A model generated the notes under the pieces. The model made no database searches. It saw only the letters and a program-made list of their open reading frames with translations, and was not told where the DNA came from. Source: Sphingobium sp. (GTDB lineage Bacteria > Pseudomonadota > Alphaproteobacteria > Sphingomonadales > Sphingomonadaceae). From it: a stretch of DNA of 21,670 bases. The stretch is taken from NCBI RefSeq assembly GCF_003248505.1, contig NZ_QFOA01000056.1:1-21670 (forward strand), given 5' to 3'. How positions within the stretch are numbered: position 1 is the stretch's first letter; each line of letters opens with the position of its first letter. Positions 1-6,767 of the stretch are shown one piece after another. Position numbers and translations under genes: made by a program.

Positions 1-854
1 AATCCCTGCGGATATTCGGCGCAATCCCCGATCGCATAAATGGAAGGATCGCTGGTGCAGCCTGTCTGATCGACCTTGATGCCGCGCCCGACGTCAAGTC
101 CCGCCTCCTGCGCCAGATCGATGTGCGGACGCAGTCCGACGGCAGACAGCACTGCTGCCGCATCGACCGCCAGACCGTCGTCCAGCTCGGCCGAGATTCC
201 GCTCGCACTTTTGTGGATGGCTACGACCTTGCGGCCCAGATGCCATTCCACGCCCTTCTCGGCGAGCGCGTCGCGAATCATCTGGCCCACTCCCGGTGGC
301 ACCAGTTGGGCGAGGGGATGGCCCAGCATGTCCACGACCACGGGGCGATAACCGCTTGCCGAAAGATCGTTGGCGAACTCAGTGCCGACAAGGCCGCCGC
401 CCATCACCAGGACCCGCGCGCCATCCGGCAATTTTTCACGGAATTCGCGGTAATTGTCGAGATTGTTGACGGCAAGCGCCCGATGCGCGGCGTCGCCGTC
501 GATCGGCGGACGGATGGGATCGGCGCCCAACGCCAGAACAAGCTTATCGTAGAAGATCGGCCCGCCGGTGGTGAGAAGGGCCTTGTCCTGCCGGTCGATG
601 GCTTCGACGATGCGGCCCGCGCGCAGATCGAGCTTCAATTGCGCGACCATCTTCTCCGCAGGCGTCGTGACCAGCGTATCGGCAACCTTGCCCTTGGCAA
701 GGGCGGTGGACAAAGCGGGCTTCGAATAGAAATGCCCGTCGTCCTGCGTGATCAGCGTCAGCCGGGCGTCCGGCGCAAGCTTGCGAAGCTCACGCAGGAC
801 GCCATAGCCGGCAAGGCCGCTACCGACGACCACGATATGCGGAGTTCCCGTCAC
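1..854 (-). CDS. Rubredoxin-reductase-like FAD/NAD(P)H oxidoreductase, probable reductase of the Rieske oxygenase (C-terminus outside window)
   Basis: This flavoprotein probably passes electrons from NAD(P)H to the ferredoxin of the adjacent Rieske oxygenase. About 284 residues are visible, and the last hundred or so residues expected for the family lie beyond base 1. An N-terminal FAD-binding GSGLAG is at residues 11-16, a second Rossmann motif GGGLVG at 152-157 (for NAD(P)H), and the FAD signature YAIGDCAE at 273-280. The segment FYSKPALS near residue 42 and EFANDL after the second Rossmann motif resemble rubredoxin-NAD reductases (AlkT/RubB) more than BphA4-type reductases; this is from memory of the family. 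The start is GTG at 854 with GGAG eight bases upstream; TTG at 857 is an alternative. It lies 14 bases after the beta-subunit stop, in the same operon. No rubredoxin gene is visible, so the partner is inferred. Confidence 0.88.
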   Translation of the reverse strand, partial: MTGTPHIVVVGSGLAGYGVLRELRKLAPDARLTLITQDDGHFYSKPALSTALAKGKVADTLVTTPAEKMVAQLKLDLRAGRIVEAIDRQDKALLTTGGPIFYDKLVLALGADPIRPPIDGDAAHRALAVNNLDNYREFREKLPDGARVLVMGGGLVGTEFANDLSASGYRPVVVDMLGHPLAQLVPPGVGQMIRDALAEKGVEWHLGRKVVAIHKSASGISAELDDGLAVDAAAVLSAVGLRPHIDLAQEAGLDVGRGIKVDQTGCTSDPSIYAIGDCAEYPQG

Positions 855-868
855 CAAGGCCGCTCCAA

Positions 869-1444
869 TCAGAGGAAAATGGCGAAGTTGGACATGCCAA
901 GGGTCGATTGGTCGACGATGATTTCCCGGCGTGCGAGCTTATATGCGCCATCGACCAGCCGCCAGATGTCGCGGCGTTCCGCGCTGATCGTCTCGTTTTC
1001 CGGATTGTCCATGCGGCTGCGCTCGACATAGAGATAGCTTACCACCTCATATTCCCCGGCGGTTTCGCATTCGGCGATGCGGACGTTGGTGACGAACCGG
1101 CGGGTGCGCGAGGGTGGATCTTCCGCCCAGGCACTCTTCGACAGGCGGCCGGTCCGCATCAGGATGGAGCCGTAATTTTCGTCGAAATGCTTCATCGTGC
1201 GCACCACGTCTCGGTCCTTGTTAGGACCGTTGCGGGTGAGGCGAAGGGGCGCGGTATAGCTCAGGTCCTGCTCCAGATAGGCTACCCAGTCGTCGAAACG
1301 GCGTTCGTCGAGCGAGGCCGCCTCGTCATAAAGGGTTTCGAGCAGGCGGTTATAGACCTCCGAGCCGAGCGGCACGCGCTTGGTGGAGACAAGACCGCGC
1401 ATGACGCTGGTCTTGTCGATGGCGGCGGTCGCATAGTTCACCAT
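869..1444 (-). CDS. Aromatic-ring-hydroxylating dioxygenase, beta (small) subunit
   Basis: This is the structural small subunit of a Rieske non-haem iron oxygenase, with the NTF2-like cone fold and 191 residues, the usual size of the family. The central segment with R-x-R-R-F-V-T-N-V and the C-terminal segment ending K-L-A-R-R-E-I-I-V-D are typical of HcaF/BphA2-type beta subunits. It carries no metal or redox site; in this family it holds the alpha subunits together in an alpha3-beta3 hexamer and can influence substrate choice. The ATG at 1444 is preceded by AGAGGAC at good spacing. It lies 28 bases after the alpha-subunit stop and 14 bases before the reductase, so the three genes look co-transcribed. 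Confidence 0.93.
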   Translation of the reverse strand: MVNYATAAIDKTSVMRGLVSTKRVPLGSEVYNRLLETLYDEAASLDERRFDDWVAYLEQDLSYTAPLRLTRNGPNKDRDVVRTMKHFDENYGSILMRTGRLSKSAWAEDPPSRTRRFVTNVRIAECETAGEYEVVSYLYVERSRMDNPENETISAERRDIWRLVDGAYKLARREIIVDQSTLGMSNFAIFL

Positions 1445-1472
1445 GATATCTGTCCTCTCTCGTCGCGTCGGC

Positions 1473-2858
1473 TCAGGCGTCGGCCATCAGATTATAATAG
1501 GCCATCCACCAGGCCCACTGCGTGTCGTCCTTGGTGAAACCGGGATAGAGATCGCCGCCGCCGACCCAGCCTTCGGGACGCTCATGGCCGTGCAGAGCCT
1601 GATATTTGAGCGTGATGCTCTTGCTCATATGGCCCCGCGAATTGCGCATGATCTGCGGCCAGGTATCGGCATCGTCCTGCTCGATCGTGCCGGACGTGCC
1701 GGTCGACCAGATGGCGTTCTGGAGCATGTCGCGTTTCACCTCTTCCGGCGCATCCTTTTCGGCGAAGATGAAGTTCACGAACTCCACCTTGTCCGGCCCC
1801 TTGGGCACATAGGTGTGCAGCGACAGAGCGCCCGACGCGCCGCCATCCATGCGAGGCGCGAAGATGAAGGCAATCAGAATGTTCGGGAACATGCCGCCGA
1901 CCTGGGGCGGGATGTTGGCCAACTGCTTGACCTGGTCTTCCGACAGATTCTTGAACAGCTGAGGGATCAGATCCTTGGTGATGCCCGGCGGCGGCAGCAG
2001 ATTGAGCCGCTCTTCGGTCGATTTGCCCTCGAAGCTGACATCGGCGAACATCTTGAAGGTCTGGGCCGCTTCCAGGCAGCGCAGCGTGTGACCCTGCGGT
2101 ACCGAGATATCGACACCGTACATGCCCGGCGCGGTATCGTAGATCGATTCCGCCGTGCCGCCCATGATGCCGCCTTCCATCAGCGAACGGTGCAGCGTCA
2201 GGGTATGGAAGCCGTCCGATCCGGACTGCTCGCCGGGGATCTTCCAGTTGCAGGGCAGAATGAAGCGCTGCGGCGGGCCAAGCATCTCCAGGCCGCTATC
2301 GGTGCGGCAGAAAAGCTGATCGAGATAAAATTTGGCGTCGCCCAGATAATCGTCGAACGAGAGATCCTTGTTCCAGGTGGCGAAGATAAGGCCGCCATAG
2401 AGATGGACGCGGGCCTTCTTCAGGCCCAGTTCGTCCTTGGACCGCTTGTTGCCGTGCATCTGCTCCTTTTCGATGGGAGCGCCGATGAAGCTGCCGTCCG
2501 CGCGGAAGGCCCAGCCATGGTAGATGCAGCGATGCGCATGGGCATTGCCCGCCTCTGCGGTGCAGACCTTCATGCCGCGATGGGGGCAGACGTTCAGCAT
2601 GACGTGGATTTCGCCGCTGCGGTCGCGCGAGACGATCACATTGTCTTCGGCCATGTCGCGCATGACATAGTCCCCGGCCTTGGGAATTTCCGACTCATGG
2701 CCAAGGAGGAGCCAGGTACGCGCGAACACGCGCTCCATCTCCAGATCGTATAATTCCTTGTCATTCATCACGCGAAGCGACACTTCGTTCATGTCGCGGT
2801 TGATGAGGTCGTCAAGCGTCGTTCCGTCGCTCAGCGTCAGCCCGGCATTGTGCAGCAT
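1473..2858 (-). CDS. Rieske [2Fe-2S] aromatic-ring-hydroxylating dioxygenase, alpha (catalytic) subunit
   Basis: This is the catalytic subunit of a ring-hydroxylating dioxygenase that would add both atoms of O2 to an aromatic ring, giving a cis-dihydrodiol. The protein has 461 residues from the ATG at 2858, chosen because AGGAGAG lies just upstream; an ATG at 2921 has no such site. The Rieske ligands are C91-x-H93 and C111-x2-H114. The mononuclear iron site shows D215-G-F-H218-x4-H223, and the third ligand is probably D395 or D396 in EQDDADTW. Length and motif order match alpha subunits of two-subunit oxygenases (naphthalene, biphenyl, phthalate or diterpenoid types). The pairing with a 3Fe-4S-type ferredoxin recalls the diterpenoid (DitA), phenanthrene (PhdA) and Gram-positive phthalate systems. 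The substrate is not determinable from the sequence. Confidence 0.95.
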   Translation of the reverse strand: MLHNAGLTLSDGTTLDDLINRDMNEVSLRVMNDKELYDLEMERVFARTWLLLGHESEIPKAGDYVMRDMAEDNVIVSRDRSGEIHVMLNVCPHRGMKVCTAEAGNAHAHRCIYHGWAFRADGSFIGAPIEKEQMHGNKRSKDELGLKKARVHLYGGLIFATWNKDLSFDDYLGDAKFYLDQLFCRTDSGLEMLGPPQRFILPCNWKIPGEQSGSDGFHTLTLHRSLMEGGIMGGTAESIYDTAPGMYGVDISVPQGHTLRCLEAAQTFKMFADVSFEGKSTEERLNLLPPPGITKDLIPQLFKNLSEDQVKQLANIPPQVGGMFPNILIAFIFAPRMDGGASGALSLHTYVPKGPDKVEFVNFIFAEKDAPEEVKRDMLQNAIWSTGTSGTIEQDDADTWPQIMRNSRGHMSKSITLKYQALHGHERPEGWVGGGDLYPGFTKDDTQWAWWMAYYNLMADA

Positions 2859-2892
2859 CTTGCTCTCCTGGAGATTTCCTTGATTGAGTCGA

Positions 2893-2921
2893 GTTATACA
2901 TATTGAACTAAATATGTTCAA
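2893..2921 (-). promoter_or_regulatory. Promoter of the dioxygenase operon with an overlapping inverted-repeat operator
   Basis: On the minus strand a -35 box TTGAAC (2921-2916) and a -10 box TATAAC (2898-2893) are separated by exactly 17 bases, a near-consensus sigma-70 promoter. Transcription would start about 27 bases before the alpha-subunit ATG. Two perfect inverted repeats overlap it: TTGAAC-N7-GTTCAA at 2903-2921, whose right arm is the -35 box, and CATATT-N6-AATATG at 2899-2916 within the spacer. A protein bound there would block RNA polymerase, so a repressor operator is likely. The same stretch may also control the divergent ferredoxin gene (TTGAAC at 2903-2908 on the plus strand, with a weaker TGTAAT at 2924-2929). 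Confidence 0.6.
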
Positions 2922-2956
2922 GCTGTAATGTGGTGGAAATTGGAAGGAGAGGCGGA

Positions 2957-3163
2957 ATGAGCCAGAAATTGAAAGTGGTTATCGATAAGGCGGCGTGCTG
3001 CGGCTATGGCGTTTGCGCGGAAATTTGCCCGGACGTTTACAAGCTCGACGCCAACGGCATTGTCTATGTCGATGACGAAATCGTTCCCGAAGGATTGGAA
3101 GAACAGGCGCGCGAAGGCGCCGAGGCGTGTCCGCAGGCTGCGCTTGCCGTCGAAGCTGCCTGA
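2957..3163 (+). CDS. Small [3Fe-4S]/[4Fe-4S]-type single-cluster ferredoxin, probable electron donor to the Rieske oxygenase
   Basis: This is a soluble 68-residue ferredoxin. Cysteines are at C14, C15, C20, C24 and C58, and the last is in the C-P motif typical of the family. The spacing C14-x2-Y17-x2-C20 ... C58-P matches single-cluster ferredoxins of the P450 and Rieske electron-transfer type, in which the second ligand position is not cysteine; here it is Tyr17. Such proteins usually hold a [3Fe-4S] cluster, though C15 or C24 could allow [4Fe-4S]. The ATG at 2957 is chosen because AGGAGAGG lies directly upstream. The gene is divergent from the alpha subunit, with 98 bases between start codons, and it shares that control region. 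Its association with the dioxygenase rather than a P450 is inferred from position, since no P450 is in the window. Confidence 0.88.
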   Translation: MSQKLKVVIDKAACCGYGVCAEICPDVYKLDANGIVYVDDEIVPEGLEEQAREGAEACPQAALAVEAA

Positions 3164-3182
3164 ACGACGATGCGCGCCTCAT

Positions 3183-3222
3183 GGGCGTCAATTTCCTGTC
3201 ATGCGATAGGCTATCGACGCCC
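3183..3222. repeat. Compound inverted repeat between ferredoxin and OYE genes
   Basis: GGGCGTC (3183-3189) and GACGCCC (3216-3222) form perfect arms, and inside them is a second near-contiguous palindrome, CGATAG-G-CTATCG (3204-3216). No T-run follows, so it is not a classical terminator. It could be an operator for the OYE gene or an RNA structure in the 108-base gap. The rest of the gap holds only the OYE ribosome binding site. Confidence 0.4.
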
Positions 3223-3271
3223 CCGTCCTGCGGCACTGTCTTTCTGACAGGCAGGAGAGAGGATCGCTTCG

Positions 3272-4420
3272 ATGGGGCAGTCAGACATTCTATATACACC
3301 GTTTACGACCGGCTCGCTGCACCTGCGCAACCGGTTCGTGATGGCGCCGATGACCCGCAATTTTTCGCCGGGCGGCGTCCCGTCGGAGGGTGTTGCCGAA
3401 TATTATCGACGCCGGGCTGAAGCCGATGTCGGGCTGATCGTCACCGAAGGGGTGGGCGTCGACCACCCTGCCGCGGTCGGACAGGAAACCATGGGCGGGG
3501 GCGCTTCGCCAGTCTTGCATGGCGACGCTGCCCTGGCGCGCTGGCGCGACATCGTGGCCGGGGTGCATGCGGCAGGCGGCCTCATCATCCCCCAACTCTG
3601 GCATCAGGGCGTCATTCGCGTTCCGGGCACGGGATATCATCCCGATGCGCCGTCGGCCCGCCCGTCGGGCATATGGGGGCCGACCGAAAAGGCCATGGTC
3701 TCGCCCGACTATCTGGATAGGGTGCGCGCGCCTACCGAGCCGCTGACCGAAAGTGAGATCGGCGATCTGATCGCCGCCTTCGCCCGCAGCGCGGCGAATG
3801 GGAAGGCTGTGGGTTTCGACGGCGTGGCCCTGCATGGGGCGCATGGCTATCTCATCGACAGTTTCCTGTGGCGCCATACCAATATACGGGAAGATCGCTG
3901 GGGCGGGGGTGTGGCCGAGCGGGCGCGCTTTGCAGCCGAGTTGGTCCGGGCGATCCGTGCGGCGACCGCGCCCGACTTTCCCATCATTTTCCGATTCTCC
4001 CAGTGGAAGCTGCAGGATTATGATGCGCGCAACGCGGAGACCCCGGCGGAACTGGAAACGATGCTGGCTCCCCTTGTCGAGGCGGGTGTCGACATATTCG
4101 ACGCGAGCACCCGGATTTTTACCGCGCCGGCCTTCGAAGGTTCCGACATGGGACTGGCGGGTTGGGCCAGGAAGCTGACCGGTAAGCCGACTATCGCGGT
4201 CGGCGGCGTGGGCCTTAGCAAGGATCTGCAATCGTCCTTTGCGCAGCCGACCGTCATGACCGATAATCTGGCGCAGGTGGCGGAGAGGATGGAACGGGGC
4301 GAATTCGATCTGATCGCGGTCGGCCGTGCGCTGCTGATGGATGCGCAATGGGTTCCCAAGATGCGCGATGGCCGCGCCATCAATCCTTTCCGGCTGGACG
4401 CCTACGCAACGCTCGACTGA
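3272..4420 (+). CDS. NADH:flavin oxidoreductase, Old Yellow Enzyme family (ene-reductase)
   Basis: This is an FMN-dependent TIM-barrel ene-reductase of 382 residues, the usual OYE length (xenobiotic reductase, PETN reductase or NemA-like), acting in the cytoplasm. Visible features are M-A-P-M-T-R at residues 24-29 near the FMN, LWHQG at 109-113, and the substrate-anchoring pair H188-x2-H191 followed by Y193, the proton-donor Tyr position in OYEs. It would reduce an activated C=C bond conjugated to a carbonyl or nitro group using NAD(P)H. The ATG at 3272 has AGGAGAGAGG upstream. It follows the ferredoxin gene by 108 bases on the same strand and ends convergently with the SDR at 4451. There is no sign of the extra 4Fe-4S and FAD domains of 2,4-dienoyl-CoA reductases, so it is a single-domain enzyme. 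Confidence 0.92.
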   Translation: MGQSDILYTPFTTGSLHLRNRFVMAPMTRNFSPGGVPSEGVAEYYRRRAEADVGLIVTEGVGVDHPAAVGQETMGGGASPVLHGDAALARWRDIVAGVHAAGGLIIPQLWHQGVIRVPGTGYHPDAPSARPSGIWGPTEKAMVSPDYLDRVRAPTEPLTESEIGDLIAAFARSAANGKAVGFDGVALHGAHGYLIDSFLWRHTNIREDRWGGGVAERARFAAELVRAIRAATAPDFPIIFRFSQWKLQDYDARNAETPAELETMLAPLVEAGVDIFDASTRIFTAPAFEGSDMGLAGWARKLTGKPTIAVGGVGLSKDLQSSFAQPTVMTDNLAQVAERMERGEFDLIAVGRALLMDAQWVPKMRDGRAINPFRLDAYATLD

Positions 4421-4426
4421 TGACAG

Positions 4427-4452
4427 GACGCTCCGGCGCTGGCCGGGGCGTC
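4427..4452. terminator. Hairpin between convergent genes, possible bidirectional terminator without U-tract
   Basis: GACGCTCCGGC (4427-4437) pairs with GCCGGGGCGTC (4442-4452) over 11 positions, allowing one T-G wobble, with a 4-base loop. It fills the 30-base space between the OYE stop and the convergent SDR stop. No T-run flanks it on either side, so intrinsic termination is uncertain; it may protect 3' ends. Confidence 0.45.
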
Positions 4453-5176
4453 AATGGCTGTCGGCGGCGGCATAGACCTGGATGCGCGCGATATTGGTCC
4501 GTTCGGACTGTTGCGCGATGATGGCGACGGCCTCCGCCACATCCTGCGGCTGCATCGGGGGGATGAAACTGTCCCACGACGGCTGTCCCCTGGCCTTCAT
4601 ATCTTCGAAAATCTCGGTGCTGGTCGTGCCAGGCGCGACGATGCCGACCTTTACGCCCGATCCGGCGAGTTCGACCCGCAGGCAATCCGAAAATGCCTCC
4701 AGCGCGCGTTTCAGCCCGCCATAGACGCCCACGCCGGGCGCGGTGATGTTCGCGCCGATGCTGGATATGTTGATGATCTGCCCTCGACCCGCCGCCTTCA
4801 TCGTCCGCGCGAAAAGCGTGCTGGCGCGGACCACCGCCTCATAGTTGATTGCGATCATCGGGCGCAGCCGATCGAGGTCGAAGGCATCGATTGGCGCGGC
4901 ATGCAGCATGCCTGCATTGTTGACCAATATATCGGCCCGACCGAAGCGTTGCAGCACGAAATCATGCAGGCTTTGCGGCGCGTCCGGGTCTGCCATGTCG
5001 GCCGCGAAGGCGGCGCTGTCCCGCCCCAGCTCGTTGGCCAATGCGGTGAGGCGGTCGGCGCGGCGGGCAACCAGCACCAGGGTCGCGCCCGCTTCGGCCA
5101 GCGCGCGTGCGCTGGCTGCGCCGATGCCCGACGATGCGCCGGTGACGATCGCGATCTGCCCTTCCAATCCAGCCAT
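4451..5176 (-). CDS. Short-chain dehydrogenase/reductase (classical SDR)
   Basis: This is an NAD(P)-dependent oxidoreductase of 241 residues that would oxidise or reduce an alcohol/ketone group. The cofactor motif TGASSGIG is near residue 13 and NNAG near residue 87. The catalytic Ser lies in INISSIG and the catalytic pair in Y-G-G-L-K. The arginine/aspartate pattern after strand 2 (VARRADR) suggests NADP preference, which is inference. The ATG at 5176 is preceded by AAAGGAC. It lies 21 bases after the CurA-like gene stop and is the last gene of the leftward group starting at 9597. Its length and its S-x-G-VYGGLK region resemble the YdfG-like/serine dehydrogenase SDR group, so the substrate remains open. 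Confidence 0.9.
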   Translation of the reverse strand: MAGLEGQIAIVTGASSGIGAASARALAEAGATLVLVARRADRLTALANELGRDSAAFAADMADPDAPQSLHDFVLQRFGRADILVNNAGMLHAAPIDAFDLDRLRPMIAINYEAVVRASTLFARTMKAAGRGQIINISSIGANITAPGVGVYGGLKRALEAFSDCLRVELAGSGVKVGIVAPGTTSTEIFEDMKARGQPSWDSFIPPMQPQDVAEAVAIIAQQSERTNIARIQVYAAADSH

Positions 5177-5197
5177 GCTATAATGTCCTTTCCCAGG

Positions 5198-6199
5198 TCA
5201 GATCAGCCGGATCAGCCGCTTGCCGTCATTTTCGCCGCGATAGAGACCGGCAAGCGCGTCTGGGCAGGATTCGATCCCGTCCAATATGTCCTCGCGCCAC
5301 GTCAGGTCGCCCTGCGCGATCCATGTCCGCAATTGCGCCGTCGCGTCGGCGTAGCGATCGGCATGGTCGAAAATGACGAACCCTTCCATGCGGGCGCGTT
5401 TGACCAGCAGATGGCGTTCGACGCGCGGCCCCATCGGCCATGGTTCCCAGCGGTCGATCGATGCCGTCCCGCACACGACGACGCGCCCGCGCTGGGCCAG
5501 GTGGGGCAGCACCGAATCGCTGATCGCCCCTGCGACATTGTCGAAATAAATATCGATGCCCGCAGGCGCCTGTTCAGCAATCGCCGCCCCCAGATTTCCG
5601 GCGCGATAGTCGACGGCGCGGTCATAGCCATATTCCTCCAGGCAGCGCCGCACCTTGGCCGGGCCGCCGGCTATCCCGATCGTGTGGCACCCCAGGATGC
5701 GGGCGATCTGGCCGACGGCAGAGCCGACCGCGCCCGCCGCTGTGGATACCGCAACGGTTTCACCCGCGCGGGGCTGGCCGACCAGCGTCAGCGCCAGATA
5801 GGCGGTCAAGCCGTTAATCCCCAAAATGCCGAGCGATGCCCGCATCTCTGCCGCGGTGGTGCGCTGGACGACCTGATCGGCCCCGACACAGGCATAGTCC
5901 TGCCAGCCGAACCAGCCGGATACATGCTCGCCGACCGCATAGTCGGGATGTTCGGACGCCACCACCTCGCCAGAGGCCAGGCTTCGCATAACCGAGCCGG
6001 TGGGGACCGGTACCGCATAATTGCCCGCATCGGCGATCCAACCGCGCATGGCCGGTTCGACCGAGAGATAATGATTGCGAACCAATATTTGACCCGGCGC
6101 CGGTTGCGGGATGGGCGCCTGCGCGATCACGAAATTTTCCGCCTGCGCGATGCCTGCCGGACGCGAGATCAACAGAATCTGACGATTGAGATCAGCCAT
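5198..6199 (-). CDS. NADP-dependent medium-chain reductase, CurA / prostaglandin-reductase type
   Basis: This is a zinc-independent MDR protein of 333 residues. Members of the CurA and leukotriene-B4 12-hydroxydehydrogenase group reduce the C=C bond of alpha,beta-unsaturated ketones with NADPH. Family traits seen are the early segment N-H-Y-L-S-V-E-P-A-M-R-G-W, the nucleotide-binding AAGAVGSAVGQIA around residues 150-162, and Y-F-D-N-V-A-G after the Rossmann half. The ligand cysteines of zinc alcohol dehydrogenases are absent. The ATG at 6199 has AGGAC upstream and overlaps the stop of the preceding SnoaL-like gene by 8 bases, indicating translational coupling. With the OYE at 3272 this gives two unrelated ene-reductases in one cluster, suggesting that an enone intermediate is saturated. 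Confidence 0.9.
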   Translation of the reverse strand: MADLNRQILLISRPAGIAQAENFVIAQAPIPQPAPGQILVRNHYLSVEPAMRGWIADAGNYAVPVPTGSVMRSLASGEVVASEHPDYAVGEHVSGWFGWQDYACVGADQVVQRTTAAEMRASLGILGINGLTAYLALTLVGQPRAGETVAVSTAAGAVGSAVGQIARILGCHTIGIAGGPAKVRRCLEEYGYDRAVDYRAGNLGAAIAEQAPAGIDIYFDNVAGAISDSVLPHLAQRGRVVVCGTASIDRWEPWPMGPRVERHLLVKRARMEGFVIFDHADRYADATAQLRTWIAQGDLTWREDILDGIESCPDALAGLYRGENDGKRLIRLI

Positions 6200-6635
6200 C
6201 CAGTCCTGCCTTTACCATGGTGAATTTTCGACGCGAAATCTTCCACCCGTCCGATGTGCGGACCAGGCAATCTTCATAATAGCCGATCGCGCGGTGGGTC
6301 ACGCCCCCCTGGGTAGCCTCCGGCAATAGGGCGTCGACATAGCTGCGCGCATGCACCTGATCGTTCTTCTTCTCTATCACGATATTGGTGATGCGGTGCA
6401 AGGTGGGCCCCATGTGGCGATGCGCTTCGGCCATATATTCCGCGATTTCGCGAGGGCCGCGCCAATGGCCGAAACTGCCGTAATCGGTCTCGCAATCCTG
6501 CGCGAAGCAGGTCCGAAACAGCGGCCAGTCCCTTGTGTCTATGCCGGTGGCGTAGCGCAGCAATACATGTTTGATCGCGCGTTCATCCTCGGCGCAGACA
6601 GGCAAGCGCCTTACCAGACTGCCATGTGCAGGCAT
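6192..6635 (-). CDS. SnoaL-like / NTF2-fold protein, possible dehydratase or isomerase
   Basis: This is a small 147-residue protein of the SnoaL_4/NTF2-like fold. ATG at 6635 is preferred over the upstream ATG at 6668 because GGAGG lies 6 bases before it. Family traits are an alpha-helical start, the segment IDTRDW at residues 32-37, H80, and the closing segment D-G-W-K-I-S-R-R. The Asp33/Asp36 and His80 positions recall the catalytic Asp/His of scytalone-dehydratase-like members, but no function is proven. It couples to the CurA-like gene by an 8-base overlap. A paralogue lies at 9142-9597 and shares DTRDW and GWKISR. Possible roles are dehydration or isomerisation of a cyclic hydroxy-ketone intermediate. 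Confidence 0.82.
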   Translation of the reverse strand: MPAHGSLVRRLPVCAEDERAIKHVLLRYATGIDTRDWPLFRTCFAQDCETDYGSFGHWRGPREIAEYMAEAHRHMGPTLHRITNIVIEKKNDQVHARSYVDALLPEATQGGVTHRAIGYYEDCLVRTSDGWKISRRKFTMVKAGLDG

Positions 6636-6678
6636 ATTTTTCCTCCCCTTATCGTCCGGGAGAAACATAAAGACACGC

Positions 6679-6714
6679 AGCCCGATCTTGCCCGCCGAAG
6701 GATAGGATCGGGCT
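6679..6714. repeat. Inverted repeat in the gap between PQQ dehydrogenase and SnoaL-like gene
   Basis: AGCCCGATC (6679-6687) and GATCGGGCT (6706-6714) are perfect 9-base arms with an 18-base loop. It sits between the proposed terminator at 6749-6766 and the SnoaL-like start at 6635, so it is in the leader of that gene if transcription begins there. It could be an operator or an RNA hairpin; I cannot tell which. Confidence 0.35.
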
Positions 6715-6748
6715 ATCTCCTGCCGCCTTTTGTTGCATTTGCCGCGTC

Positions 6749-6766
6749 AAAAGGGGCGCGTCGCCC
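6749..6766 (-). terminator. Possible intrinsic terminator after the PQQ dehydrogenase gene
   Basis: Read on the minus strand, GGGCG-ACG-CGCCC is followed by CTTTT, immediately after the stop codon at 6768. The stem is short (5 pairs, all G-C) and the U-tract is only four bases, so termination may be partial. If it works, it separates the PQQ dehydrogenase from the three downstream genes. Confidence 0.4.
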
Positions 6767-6767
6767 G

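Noticed and set aside
123..1031. A 302-codon open frame on the plus strand
   Set aside because: Antisense to the rubredoxin-reductase-like gene, which carries intact FAD and NAD(P)H motifs on the other strand.
1443..2753. A 436-codon open frame on the plus strand
   Set aside because: It lies antisense to the Rieske alpha subunit, has no recognisable domain and reads as low-complexity Arg/Ala/Gly-rich protein, typical of shadow frames in GC-rich DNA.
3181..3420. Small frame starting at ATG 3181 between ferredoxin and OYE
   Set aside because: It overlaps the OYE start by about 150 bases, lacks a ribosome binding site and has no family resemblance.
4454..6223. A 589-codon open frame on the plus strand
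   Set aside because: It covers two clear minus-strand genes (SDR and CurA-like) in antisense and shows no family motifs.
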